Of a DNA stretch of 64,000 nt, positions 47,126 through 59,284 are shown piece after piece. Made by a program: the position numbers and the translations under genes. Every line of letters starts with the position of its first letter. Positions within the stretch are counted from its first letter, which is position 1. Source of the DNA: Dugong dugon (lineage: Eukaryota; Chordata; Mammalia; Sirenia; Dugongidae); the NCBI GenBank assembly GCA_030035585.1, contig CM057460.1:126588714-126652713 (forward strand), read 5' to 3'. The notes under the pieces were generated by a model, which worked only from the letters and a program-made list of their open reading frames with translations, was not told the DNA's origin and ran no database searches.

Positions 47126-48404
47126 TTCACAGGATGAAATATTAGGTTAAAAAACAGATTTGAAGCAGATTTTAAAAAACAAATTTGTTAGAGAGAGAGC
47201 TTTTATTAAAAGGAAGATTAAAAATTACCCCTATTTAGTTTATGATGTAAAATACTATAAAGTACAAAGTTGACATATAAAATTGGTGTTTGTTTAAAAC
47301 AGGAAGCAAATTTTTTAAATGTATATAAGGTAGTTGCCTGAAAATATACATATATTAAAATTTATTCTGAGAGGACTAGAGTTAATGTAAATTGTGAGAG
47401 AATATTTTGATGGCACTTAATTTTGAGCTGCTGAACTGAAAACTTACTGTAATTCACTGAAAAGTATGATTTCTAAGAAGCTTTTTCTTCTTTCACTTTC
47501 AACATACACATTAAAAGTATAGTCTGCAGTGAAGTTTTAATTGCTATCGCCTCTGATAACATTGTTTTATTTTGGTCTCCCTTCTCTTAGAAGATGTTTG
47601 TCTCAAGGCTTTCCTGTTTTGCTACTAATTTTATCACAAAAACTGTGTGATTGTAGCTTTTCCTGCAGTATTTTGATATATATTCTAGTTGTTTCCAGTT
47701 AATTGTGTTAATGTTTGTCTATTGCATTTAGCAAAGTAAGATTATTTTCCTGTTCCACAGAGCTCCAAAGGAGTTTTCTGAGTTATTATTTTGATTTGTT
47801 TCATTAGGGGGCAGTAGAGCTCCTTGCTTACCTAACCTTCTCTGGCATTCACAGTGTTATTTGAAATAATATTCATAATACTTTGTGAAGTCAGTAGCAG
47901 TGGGAAATGCTAAGTGTTTACATTTCTAGTCTGTATATAACAATAGAGTTCTCTTGTTTCCATAACAAAATAAATGCCTATTGATCAGATATGTACAGAA
48001 CAAATAAATGAAATCATCATGATTTCAGCTTTTGTTAATTTGTATATGTTCATTTGCCAAAATGAAATTTATTAAACAGCCTTCTACACTGTGGACTTTT
48101 TTGTTACATTCTGTCACTTGTATTAATTTCTTTATGAGAAAAAAGGATAAAATTATCCCCAAGAGTTGCTTGGCTCTATTAGGTTATAGTGTAACTAGTT
48201 CCAGGCTAATCAGAATCAGTTGAAGTTCTTATTTATAAAGAATAGCAATGTCATATGTAACAAATGTGGATAATTTTACAATGACAGTAACACTTAAACT
48301 TTTAAATTTTAAAAACATTTAAATATATAAATTTTGCCCTTAATCTTGCATTCTTGCATTTTCTCCAGTAAATTTGATGTTAAAGACAAATATAGTCTGT
48401 TATG
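47126..48404. other. COMMD10 intron, unassigned
   Basis: About 1.3 kb of AT-rich intron. No repeat family or conserved frame is apparent. Confidence 0.45.
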
Positions 48405-48704
48405 AACATGTGATGTATGGACAACTCCTACTTACTGTTTAATGTTACGTAAATTTGCCCTCACTTTGCAATGATTGAACCAACCCCTACTGCGCAAAAA
48501 ATTCTTCACCACAGTCATCTTCAGTTGCTGCATGTGCAACTTTTAAATCATTGAAAAGACTTGAAGTCTTTTCTTGCACTGAAGTAAGGCTAAATAAGAA
48601 CCGCATGCACCTGTTCTGACTTAAAGACCCAACAAATTCGACGTAAAGGCTTAGACTTAAAGGCACTTAGGAACGGATCACATTCATAACCTAGGGACTG
48701 CCTG
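48405..48704. mobile_element. Possible DNA transposon remnant (Tigger-like)
   Basis: The right end, cctagggactgcctg next to ta (48705), is the reverse of a caggcagtccctagg terminus with a TA target. The preceding phrases (gacttaaagacccaacaaat, gacgtaaaggcttagac) resemble a nonautonomous Tigger-type element. The left end is unclear, so family and bounds are tentative. Confidence 0.4.
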
Positions 48705-48756
48705 TAATAATGTTTTGTGAATACGGGGATTCTAAATATACTTTGTTAGCGGCTGT

Positions 48757-51614
48757 TTCTCCCATTTTGAGTTGTGCCGTTTGGAGAAGAAACAGCTGCA
48801 AACATCCGTTAATAATCGGAACGTGGAATGTACGAAGTATGATTCAAGGAAAATCGGAATTTGTCAAAAATGAAATGGAGCACTTAAAGGTCGATATCCT
48901 AGGCATTGGTGAACTGAAATGGACTGGTATTGGCCATTTTGAATCGGATTATCATATGGTCCACTGTGCTGGGAATGACAAATTGACGAGGAATGGTGTC
49001 ACACTCATTGTTGAAAACAACATTTCAGGATCTGTTCTGAAATACATCTCTGTCAAAGTAGGATAATGTCCATAGGCCTGCAAGGAAGACCAATTAAAAC
49101 AACTATTTATTCAAATTTATGCATCAACCACTAATGCCAAAGATGAAGAAATGGAAGATTTTTCCCAACTTCTACAGCCTGAAATTGATCAGACATACAA
49201 TCAAGATACATTGGTAATTACTGGTGATTGGAATGTGAAGGTTGTAAACAAAGAAGGATCGGTGGTTTAGAAAAATTGGCCTTGGTGATAGAAACTGGAG
49301 ATCACATGATAGAATTTTGCAAGACCAACGACTTATTCATTGTAAATACCTTTTTTCAACAACATAAACAGTGACTGTACACATGGATCTTGCCGGATGG
49401 AAAACACAGGAATCAAACTGACTATATCTATGGAAAGAGACAATGGAAAAACTCAATATCATCAGTCAGAACAAGGCTGGGGCCAGCTGCTGAACAAACC
49501 ATCAGTTGCTCATATGCAACTTTGACCAACTGCAGTTGCTCATATACAACATGGAGAAAATTAAAACAAGTCCACAAGAGCCGAAGTATGACCTTGAGTA
49601 TACCCCACCTGAATTTAGAGACCATCTTAAGAATAGATTTGATGCATTGAACTCTAATGACCGAATACCAGACGAGTTCTAGGATGACACCAAGAATATC
49701 ATACAGAAAAGAAAAAAAACACCAAAATGGATATCAGAATTAGACTCTGGAATTTGCTCTTAAACATAGAGTAGCTAAAGTAAACGGAAGAAACGATGAT
49801 GTGAAAGAGTTGTACAAAAGATTTCAAAGGGTGGCTCGAGAAAACAAAGCAAAGTGTTATAATGAAATGTGGAAAGACCTGGAATTAGAAAACCAAAAGG
49901 GAAGAACACGCTTGGTGTTTCTCAAGCTGAAAGATCTGAAGAAAAAATTCAAGCTTTGAGTTGCAGTATTGAAGGATTTTATTGGTAAAAAATTGAACAA
50001 CACAGGAAGCCTCAAAAGAAGATGAAAGGGATACACAGAGTCACTGTACCAAAAAGATTTGGTCGATGTTCAGCCATTTCAGCAGGTAGCATATGATCAA
50101 GAACCAGTGGTACTGAAGGAAGAAGTCCAAGCTGCACTGAAGGTACTGGTGAAAAACAATGCTCCAGGGATTGACAGAACACCAGCTGAGAAGTTTCAAC
50201 AAACGGATGCAGCACTAAAAGTGCTCACTTATCTATGTCAGGAAATTTGGAAGACAGCTGCGTGGCCAGTAGAATGGAAGAGATCCATATTCATGCTCAT
50301 TCCAAAGAAAGGTGATCCAACAGAAAGCAGAAATTATCGAACAATTATCATTAATATCACATGCATGTAAAATAATGCTGAAGATAATTCAAAAACCGTT
50401 TTAGCGGTACATCAGCAGGGAACTGCCAGAAATTCAAGCCGGATTCAGAAGAGGACATGGAATGAGGGATATCATTGCTGATGTCAGATAGATCTTGGCT
50501 GAAAGCGGAGAATACTAGAAAGATATTGACCTGTGTTTTATTGACTACACAAAGGCATGTGACTGTATGTATCATAACAAATTATGGATACCATTGCGAA
50601 GAATGGGAGTTCCAGAACACTTAATTGTTCTCATGAGGAACCTGTACATAGACCAAGAGGCAGTTGTTCAGAGAGAACAAGGGGATACTGCATGTTTTAA
50701 AATCAAGAAAGCTGTACATCAGGGTTGTATCCTTTCACCATAGGTATTCAATCTGTATGCTGAGCAAATAATCCAAGAAGCTGGACTATATGAAGAAGGA
50801 TGCAGCATCAGGGTTGGGGGGAGACTCATTAACAACCTTTGATTTGCGGATGACATAACCTTGCTTGCTGAAAGTGAAGAGGACTTGATGCAGTTACTGA
50901 TGAAGATCAAAGACTACAGCTTTCAGTATGGATTACGCTTCAACATAAAGAAAACAAAAATCCTCACAACTGGACCAATAAACATCATGATAAACAGAGA
51001 AAAAACTGAAGTTGTCAAGGATTACGTTTTACTTGGATCCGCAATCAACGCCCATGGAAGCAGTGGTAAAGAAATCAAACAATGCATTGCATTGGGCAAA
51101 TTTGCTGCAAAAGACCTCTTTAAAGTATTAAAAAGCAAAGCTGTCACCTTGAGGACTAAGGTGTGCCTCACCCAAGCCATAGTATTTTCAGTTGCCTCAT
51201 ATGCATGCGAAAGCTGGACAATGCATAAGGAAGATTGAAGAAGAATTGATGCCTTTGATTTATGGTGTTGACGAAGAGTGTTGCATATACTGTGGGCTGC
51301 CAGAAGAACAAACAAGTCTGTCCTAGAAGAAGTATAGTCAGAATGCTCCTTAGAAACAAGGATGACGAGACTTCGTCTCATGTACTTTGGACTGTTAATC
51401 GGGAGGGACCAGTGCCTGAAAGGACATCATGCTCCTGAAAGTAGATGGTCAGTGAAAAAGAAAAATACCATTAACAAGATGGATTGACACAGTGGCTGCA
51501 ACAATGGGCTCAACATAGCAATGATTGTGAGGGTGGCGAAGGACTGGGTAGTGTTTCATTCTGTTGTAATACAGTTGCTGTGAGTCGGAAGTGACTTGAT
51601 GGCACCTAACAACA
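48757..51614 (+). mobile_element. RTE LINE, + strand, ~2.9 kb, coding-dead
   Basis: Begins in the N-terminal region. The frame 48710-49066 carries IIGTWNVRSMIQGKSEF, IGELKWTGIG and GVTLIVENNISGSVLKY. The endonuclease box near 49220 reads TGDWNVK. RT blocks at 50059-50370 include VEWKRSIFMLIPKKGDPTES and NYR; the RT catalytic box FADD at about 50846 directly follows a stop codon. The C-terminus at 50861-51238 includes YGLRFNIKKTKILTTGP and SYACESWTMHKED. The 3' tail is gtcggaagtgacttgatggc. It is opposite in orientation to the 39254-42460 copy, with the third COMMD10 exon between them. Confidence 0.93.
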
Positions 51615-51924
51615 TCAAAATATTTTGTACATCTTTTAAGCAGTATCCCATTCCATTTTTTATTTTTTGACCAACTGCAATAAAATCACCTTGACAACAA
51701 AAATTTCTGTTATCTTAACATTAAGTGGGTCATACTCAGGTTGTAGAAGGGACTTTATGGACAAATAATTACGATTTTGAGTGAATTTAGGACTTTCTAA
51801 TACCAGTTTCTTTAGTTAGAGATCTTCATTTTTATTTCCAAAATTTATGACAAATTCTATTTTGAGTTAGAAAAAGGAAAAAGAAAGCTTTTTTTTTTTT
51901 AGAACTGGATATATTACCTTGTTT
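51615..51924. other. COMMD10 intron, unassigned
   Basis: Short AT-rich stretch between the RTE and a MIR; nothing assignable apart from a T run near 51890. Confidence 0.45.
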
Positions 51925-52066
51925 AATCTTTAAAACATCTCTTCCAGGTAAGAATTATTATTATTCCCATTTTATAGAAAGATGGAGAATAGAAGCACCT
52001 AGAAGTTAAGCAATTTTTTCAGGTTATGCAAAAAACATCAGAGCTAGGTTTTGAAACTAGGCAGTT
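51925..52066 (-). mobile_element. MIR SINE, antisense
   Basis: The phrases aatctttaaaacatctcttc, ttattcccattttatagaaa and agaagttaagcaattttttc, then agagctaggttttgaaac, follow the reversed MIR order. Confidence 0.72.
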
Positions 52067-53329
52067 TTATTTACATTGTATGCTGTATTCATAGATAAAA
52101 TATTGGTTTATTTTGTCTGTTTAATAGTTGAGCAGTTGATCCTATAATATGTGCATATGTTGTAGGATGCTGAAAGCTCTTCTAAGATTCAGTGGTTGAT
52201 TTTTATTTTTTGTTCTTCAGAAGATTATAGTTATCTAGATTCTAAATTTCCTTTTCCTCTATTCCTTTTATTTGATTCAGTTGAAATAATTTTATAATTT
52301 TAGCCAAATGAGAGACACTAACACTAACACACACTTTTATATAGGACATGTAGTCATTATTTGGATATTTTCAGGTCAGTTTATTTAGCAGAGGGTGCAT
52401 TTATTAACAAATCTTGTTTTAAGGGCTGTATGACATCATCAGTGTTGATGTCTTATGAACAAAGAAATAGGCTTTATCACTGAAAAACAAAATACATTCC
52501 TAGATCTTATTTATGACAGATTTCTCAGTGAGAAAGAGAAATATATATTTGTTACTTAAAATCATTTGTTACTTAAATTCTTGTTAAAGAGGTTTAAAAT
52601 ATTTTAGTCTCCTTAAAAGTGATGTTAGTATTGACTGGTTCAGAAGGACTATCAGATTTTTCTGAGCTGTTCTGGATTTTCCAGATGTTGTAGTTCTAGT
52701 ACTTTAATCTGTATGTGGGTGTACTTCAGTATATTCCCTAGATAATTTAAGTTTATTTTTCTGTATTACAGCAGTTGTACATTTTTATGGTGGAAATTTT
52801 GGGAAATATAGAAAAAAGTAAATTAAAATCAAGTATAATTTCAATACCCATAATACTGTTTGTTTTGCTGTATGACTCTTCAGTTGTTTATGCCCATCTA
52901 TCTGTTAACTTATAGTTCATTTAAAAAAAAATAACGAAGTATTCTTATGTGGTTTAGGAAAAAGAATTCAAATTTTATTATTGTTCAGTAGTAGATATGG
53001 CTGTGAGAAGACAATCTCATTCATCAGTTAGAGATTTTTTTTTTTCTTTTCAATAAATAGTAATTATTCCTTTTTCTACAGTATGGTATCTTGTGGGCTG
53101 AAGAGGAATTCTGTAGAGTTTTTGGACTTTTTATCCGCTTATTGCGATCAGTAATTTTATAAAGTAAGCTTTGTCTGTAGCAGTTCTGTGTGAAGGTAAC
53201 AACTCTCATTCGTGCCATTAGGCTGGTTAGTTAGTGCCAAGAAATTTTTAAGATAGGTCAGTGGTTTTTCTTCCCAGGTGAACTGGTTGTTGACTATTAC
53301 TTGTCTTTCTTTTTTTTTTTTTAAATGGC
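52067..53329. other. COMMD10 intron, unassigned
   Basis: About 1.26 kb of AT-rich intron. The part at about 52730-52930 (gaaattttgggaaatataga) may be an ancient LINE tail, but I cannot confirm it. Confidence 0.4.
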
Positions 53330-53469
53330 TTTTTTAATTCCCTAAGCTGTATATGCTTATTATAGAAAACTTGAAAATAATAAATATGGGGTGGTGCACT
53401 CATAGACTTGTTGCCAGATGCAGCCAAAATATTTGATGTATTTTATTTCAGTGGTTTGTTTTTTTTTTT

Positions 53470-53516
<47 letters not shown>

Positions 53517-53760
53517 ATACTTTTTTTCCCAGTATGATCAGATGGCTGGTTTGATTTTATATTCTGCTTTTTTCACTTAACTCTGTAAAAATGCTTTTCT
53601 GTGTTTTCAAACTCATCACTAGTACGTTAAATGGCTGCATCATATTTTGACTTTAACATACTATTCCTCCATTGTCAGATAGTGAGATTGTTTCCACAAT
53701 TTTCCTAATATAATGTATTGTGATGAACATCTTTGAGAATATCTATTTAGTAGGTACTCA
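53330..53760 (-). mobile_element. Ancient LINE tail (L1ME/HAL1-like), antisense
   Basis: The phrases atagaaaacttgaaaataat, tattctgcttttttcactta, tggctgcatcatattttga and tgtgatgaacatctttgaga occur in the order seen at ancient mammalian L1 3' ends in reverse. A GT microsatellite interrupts it. Confidence 0.45.
53459..53515. repeat. T run followed by (GT)n microsatellite
   Basis: About 16 Ts are followed by an uninterrupted run of about 20 GT dinucleotides (53475-53515), ending at gcatac. Likely length-polymorphic. Confidence 0.97.
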
Positions 53761-55134
53761 ACAAACATATTGAACGATGAATGAATGATAAACGAATAAG
53801 ACTTCCTCGGTATTTAGAGTTATTTCCTAAGAATATAATTACTGAGTAAAAGGTTATAAACCCATAAATGATCTTCCTGTAGTTGACCAAATGGCTTTCG
53901 AAAATGATTTTGGGAACACACTCATAGAAACTCAAAGGTTGCATTAAAAGGATTTGATAGCTTCTAGAGAAAGGTGTAATACTACCATCTCATAAACAGG
54001 TTCTTTGATGACTACTTAGTTACTTTGGATAATTCTAGGACACCAATGAAAAGCCTAGATTATATGTAATATCATAGAGCCTGCTCTTTTATAATTTTTT
54101 ATTCCATCAGTGTTCAAATTAAACTTCTGTTGTATGTGTTTTATCATGGAATATGTAAAAGCAATCTGATCAAATACTCTACTAGGTACAGAAAATAGAA
54201 GGAACTCTTGTATTTATTGCCCGGATACTTTAAAAACAAAGCCTGTTTCTTTGGGAATCGAATTTATTTAAATAGTCTAAGGCTTTGTGATTCTAGTTTT
54301 TGATTCCTAATTTTATTTTGTATTGTTTTTTATTGTGATCAGTTTCTGAATGGTCATATCCTTCCAGCTATGATGTTTTCTAGGTAAGAAACGTCATTCC
54401 TCAATTTAGTATATGTATTTTTAGTTTTATTATTGATGTGACTTTTAAAAAAAATCTGATTTTTTGAAGTACATTAAAGTGTTCAAATCATGTATGTATA
54501 GCTCATTGAATTATCACGGAGTGAACACACCTGTGTATGTGTGCATGTGTAAGATTTTTCCACAGTTTAGACTGCCTAAAGGAAAGTCTGCATTTATCCA
54601 TGACAAGACTATGTAAGCTAATAAAAACATTAGTTAATTAATGTACTGTTATACTACTTTTTTTGATGAGTTAAAAATGAACAAAAAATTAATAAACAAT
54701 TAGTTTGATAGAATTTAGTATTTATTCCTGTGTAGAAAATGATAAGAGTCTTGCAGAAAAAAGTCCTTTTAAAAATTATTCCAGAAAGTTCATGCATTTC
54801 AGAATTAAAACATTATCTTTTTACTAATTTTTTATAAACATTCCAAAGTAAGGCAGACAATATTACCTTTACTTGTCTTTTCTAGCTTCTAGACCCTTGA
54901 GACTTCAAACTCAAATATATGTATATTATTTATTATTGTAATTTTTATAATCCAGAGGTATCTGATAATTATAGAATTCCTCAGAGTATGTTTAGAAATA
55001 CTTTTACACTTTGTTTGATATATTTTTGTGGATTGAAGTGACAATAATGGAAATGAGTGATTTAAGCATTTTGAAATAAAAGTGTTAAGTTACTTAACAG
55101 TAAACAACTAAACAATAACTTTTTTAAAAGTTTG
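53761..55134. other. COMMD10 intron, unassigned
   Basis: AT-rich intron of about 1.4 kb with tandem-like aatgaatgataaacgaat near 53780. I find no gene, RNA or named repeat. Confidence 0.4.
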
Positions 55135-55629
55135 AGTTCAGTTCAAGAAACATTACTAAATATTTGCTATGTGTGAGATACTGGGCAAGGTGTTAGTGAT
55201 GTAGACAGAGTTTTATTTTCCATCATAGAGCTCATCATCTAACAGGGAATACGTATTTTAAGCCAGTAAGTATAAGTGTAGTGACTGTTACAAAATAGGT
55301 AGTACATGGAGCTATGGAAACTGCCAGCAAAGAGTTAGAGACTGAGACAGGCAGGGGAGTTTTTCCAGGTGGAGGAATTAGTATGTGAAAAAGGTTTATC
55401 TTCGGGCATCTTGAGTATGAGGTACCTGAGATGTTTAGATGATTAATGTCTGGTTGGCAGTTATACATATAAGCGTGGGGCTTGGGAAAAAATTATAGAC
55501 TAGAAATTGAGATTTGAACATCATGGAAATTTAGATTATAGTTTCAATTATGAGCGTGGAACAGATTGCTTAGGGAGAGAGTATAGAACTGTATGAACAC
55601 CTACATTTAAAAGGTTATAGAGTTAGGGG

Positions 55630-55835
55630 AGGAGTCCCTGGGTGGTGCAAATGGTTAATGTGCTCAGCTGCTAACTGAAAATTGGGAGGTTCAAGCCCAC
55701 CCAGAGGCTCCGCCAAAGAAAGGCCTGATAATCTACTTCTGAAAAAGCAGCCATTGAAAGCCCTCTGGAGCACAGTTCTGCTCTGACACACATGGGGTCA
55801 CCATGAGTCAGATTCGACTCGACAGCAACTGGTTG
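55630..55835 (+). mobile_element. AfroSINE, older diverged variant
   Basis: Starts ggagtccctgggtggtgcaa, with gctcagctgctaactgaaaa, ttcaagcccacccagaggct and the tail catgagtcagattcgactcg plus acagcaactgg. It is inserted in the ancient repeat. Confidence 0.87.
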
Positions 55836-55974
55836 GTTATGATGGTGATTGGGAAGAAGGCAAAACAAAAGAGAATTTCTTGAAGGTGAATTGTGTTAAA
55901 TGCTGCTAAGTGATAAACGGTACAAGGGGAGGGGCAAGAGAGAAGGGCGAGGGGTACTAATTTAACCATCATAG

Positions 55975-56110
55975 CTGTGAGTTAGGTACTAGTGTTTTCC
56001 TTATTTGTAGATAAAGAAGCTGAGGCTCATTCATTAAGTATCTTGCCCTAAATTGGGTATGAGAAAGTGATGGAGTCTCTCTGATTCCAAAGCCTACACT
56101 TATATCAGTA
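55975..56110 (-). mobile_element. MIR-like SINE, antisense
   Basis: The phrases gtgagttaggtactagtgtt, aaagaagctgaggctcattc and attccaaagcctacacttat fit reversed MIR. It lies inside the ancient repeat. Confidence 0.6.
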
Positions 56111-57210
56111 TATGGTGGTAAAAAATGAATTTAGTGACATGGAAGTCGTCGGTCATTACTGTGTGGGGCAGGAGAAGGAAATGTTACAAGATGGAGGACA
56201 GTATTGAATGCTGTTGAGAGGTAAGGAAAGAGAAAAACAGTCATGTGACAGTTGGGTTTGGGAAAATGGAGTTCTCTGATGACCTTGACAGTTGTAACCT
56301 CAATGGACAGGAAGATAAAGAAGCCTGACTGGAGTACACTGGGGAAAGAATACGAGGAGACAGAGTGGAAACAACTATGTAGACAACTGTTTCAAGAAGC
56401 AGAGAAATAGGACAGTAGCTGTGGGGGAATGTGAATTAAGTGAATGGATATATTAGAGGAGGTTTATATGCTGATACCATAGATCCAGTGGGGGAGCAAT
56501 TGATGATGCAGGAAGGAGAGGGATATAATTTCCTTGAGATGGTGAGAAGATACAAGATCCACAGCACAAATGGAAGGTTGGGCTTTGTTGGGATTGGGGA
56601 CATGTCATCTGTCATAAAAGGAGAGAAAGAAGAGTGTGGGTTAGGTAGGTAATTTTCGTTTTGGGAAGAGAAGGTTTTAAGTGTCTGATTGCTTCTGTTT
56701 TTTCAATGCAGTCATCAGCCAGGGAGACTGGAAAGGCCTAAGAGGTTTGAGAAGAGACAAGAAAGTGTGGGATAGTCATTTTGGAGATTGGGAAAATCAA
56801 CAAACTAGTTATTTTATGGCATTTAACACTGTTATTGAACAGTGCTGATTGCCCATTTGAAATTTGTGACCGTGAATTTGAAATGAGCTATGAGAAGGTT
56901 GTGCATTTTCATCGATTTTAGTTGTTCTGGTGCAGATGTGGAGTAGGTGGAAAATTGAGTTTAATCAGAATTTCTTCTTTGCCAGGTGTGAAGGGTGAGA
57001 GGGACAAGGGGGTTGGCTGTGTATACGAGGGAGTGATTTTAGTGATTAACTATAGAAACTAAATTGGGTCTGGTGGAAAGTGAGGACTTGCTGGTGGCGG
57101 GTGGAGGGTTGGTGGAGAGTGAGAAACTGACGGAAGAGAGAACTGGAATGCTAGCCACAGTCCCCCTAGAGTAGTTTGTGGTATAAGGAGGCATAGGTAA
57201 GGCACGTTAG

Positions 57211-57569
57211 TTCCAGGATCACTCAGGGAGCTTTTACTTTAATCTTGAGAGCTCTCTTGCTTGGTCAGGTTTGTAGTATATTCTTTAAGATTAGGAAGTA
57301 GATCCACTAAAACCGGGTGTCAGGTCTGCTCTGAACCCTCTTCCATCAGCTTGGAAACTGAAGTGGTCTAAATAGGAGTCCTTAATGTGTAGCCAGTGGC
57401 TACTTCTTGATTGGACATGGATTGTTGGAGCAGTGTTGTGCTTTATCTTACCATTTATCTTGCCCTTTGCTACTAGCAAAAAGAAGAGACAGCATTAATA
57501 TAATCTTAATTTTTACAAACTCTGATAACTTGCTTCTTTCGGAGAAATTTTGATCCCTATGTATAATCG
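57211..57569. other. COMMD10 intron, unassigned
   Basis: Intron between the ancient repeat and an RTE fragment; no recognised element. Confidence 0.45.
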
Positions 57570-58046
57570 AAGCAAAGATGTCACTTTGAGGACTAATGTG
57601 CACCTAATCCAAGCCATAGTATTTTCACTTGCCTCATATGCATACAAAAGCTGGGCAGTGGATAAAGACTGAAGAAGAATTGATGCCTTTGAATTATGGT
57701 GTTGGTGAAGAATATTGAACGTGCCATGGACTGCCAGAAGAACAAACAAATCTGTCTTGGAAGAAGTACAGCCAGAATGTTCCTTAGAAGCAGGGATGGC
57801 AAGGCTTCGTCTCATGTACTTTGGACATGTTATCAGGAGGGACCAGTCCCTGGAGAAGGGCATCATGCCTGGTAGAGGGTCAGCAAAAAAGAGGAAGACC
57901 TTCAACAAGATGGATTGACACAGTGGCTGCAACAGTGGGCTCAAACATAGCAACCATAGTGAGGATGGCGCAAGACTGGTCAGTGTTTCATTCTGTTGTA
58001 CATAGTGTTGCTATGAGTTGGAACTGACTCGATGGCACCTAACAAC
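57570..58046 (+). mobile_element. RTE LINE 3' fragment
   Basis: Starts in the ORF C-terminus (agcaaagatgtcactttgag), passes tactttggacatgttatcag and gaccagtccctggagaaggg, and ends ttggaactgactcgatggca plus cctaacaac. It is 5'-truncated; a stop follows the conserved SWAVDKD segment (RTE SWTVNKD). Confidence 0.92.
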
Positions 58047-58104
58047 ATGTACAATCAGTGAAATAAACTATATGCAATTTTTTAAATGCCATATTTTGTG
58101 TTTT

Positions 58105-58890
58105 TATTTATTTTGTTGTTGAGATTATACACAGCAAAACATAGACCAATTCAACAGTTTCTACATGTACAGTTCAGTGACTTTGATTAAATTTTCTGAG
58201 GGTAACCGTTCTTTTCTGACTTGTTCCCTCATAGATGTAAACTCACTGCCCTCTAAGGTTCCTATCTAATCTTTCAAGTTTCTGTTGTCAATTTGATCAC
58301 GTGTAGATCATTCTTAAAAGAGCACAGTGCTCAAGGCAGACTATTAAAACTACTGTTCGGTTTTAAGAAGACTTCAGGGGGTATTTTTTGTTTAAGGTTT
58401 AAGGCTTATCTCAGGGCAATCATTTCAGGGATTCATCCAGCCTCCAGGACTCCAGAAAATCTGGAGTCCATGAGAATTTGAAATTCTATTCTGCATGTTC
58501 CCCTCTTTTGATCAGGATTCTTCTGTGGAATCTATGATCAAAGTGTTTCCTAATGGTAGCCAGACACCATTCAGTTCTTCTGGTCTCTTGGCAAAGGAGG
58601 CAGTTGTTCATGGCGGCAATTAGCCACATATTCCATTTCCTCCTCCTATTCCTGACTCTTCTTCTTCTTTTGCTCCAGGTGAGTAAAGACCAAGTGTTGT
58701 GCTTTGGATGGCTGCTTGCAAGTGTTTAAGACCCCACGCACTATGCAACAAACTAGAATGTAGAACAGAAGCACTAAACATGCTATTAGGCCTATTAACT
58801 GGAATATCCTGTGAAACCATGACCCTAAACTTCCAAACCAAGGAACCAAATCCATGAGGTTTTCGGTTGTACATAAGCAGCCTCAGGAAC
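58105..58890 (-). mobile_element. L1 3' UTR fragment, antisense
   Basis: The phrases tttctacatgtacagttcag, tggatggctgcttgcaagtg, tttaagaccccacgca and aactagaatgtagaac parallel the 3' UTR of L1-B (ttagatggccgcttggaagc near 19800) and of the 16480-17800 fragment. It is a diverged or older subfamily. Similar but weaker sequence continues to about 59035. Confidence 0.78.
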
Positions 58891-59284
58891 TTTTTTTTTT
58901 AAGTCATTTTTGGAAATAATATGTATCACACAACTTTTGCCAATTCAACTTTTTACAGGTGTACAGCTTATTGACAACACTGAAAGTAATCAGCTGTGAA
59001 ACCCTACCCTTAATCACTGCAATTTTTCTGTCACTGTAAACCAAAACAAAGTACTCCATAAATATTTTGTGTTTTTAAAAATTGTTTTGTTGATATTATC
59101 TGGAGTTTATATAAATTTTGCTTGTACTCAATAACTGTGCTGTTGTGATTGTTAAGATTAATCACAGCATATAGCTGACAAATTACATATACTGGACAGA
59201 GAAGAAATGTAATGTTAAGTAAATTTATAGAAAGAAATATTTTGTTCATAAATTTCATTTTCAAGGGATATTGGTTTTATCTTT

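Larger units (their letters stand above)
55135..57210 (-). mobile_element. Ancient L2-linked interspersed repeat, antisense, ~2 kb
   Basis: The left end reads as reversed L2 3' sequence (atttgctatgtgtgagatac, atagagctcatcatctaaca). Beyond it the purine-rich sequence keeps one recognisable order: ttagatgattaatgtctggt, gcttagggagagagtataga, ttgaatgctgttgagaggta, gatgaccttgacagttgtaa, aattgatgatgcaggaagga, gattgcttctg and tttgaaatttgtgaccgtga. I recognise this as a long conserved mammalian repeat but do not fix its name. An AfroSINE and a MIR-like patch interrupt it. The open frame at 56440-56652 is part of the repeat, not a gene. Confidence 0.5.

Noticed and set aside
56440-56652. 70-codon + strand frame
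   Set aside because: It lies in the ancient L2-linked repeat, has no recognisable domain and no splice or start context.
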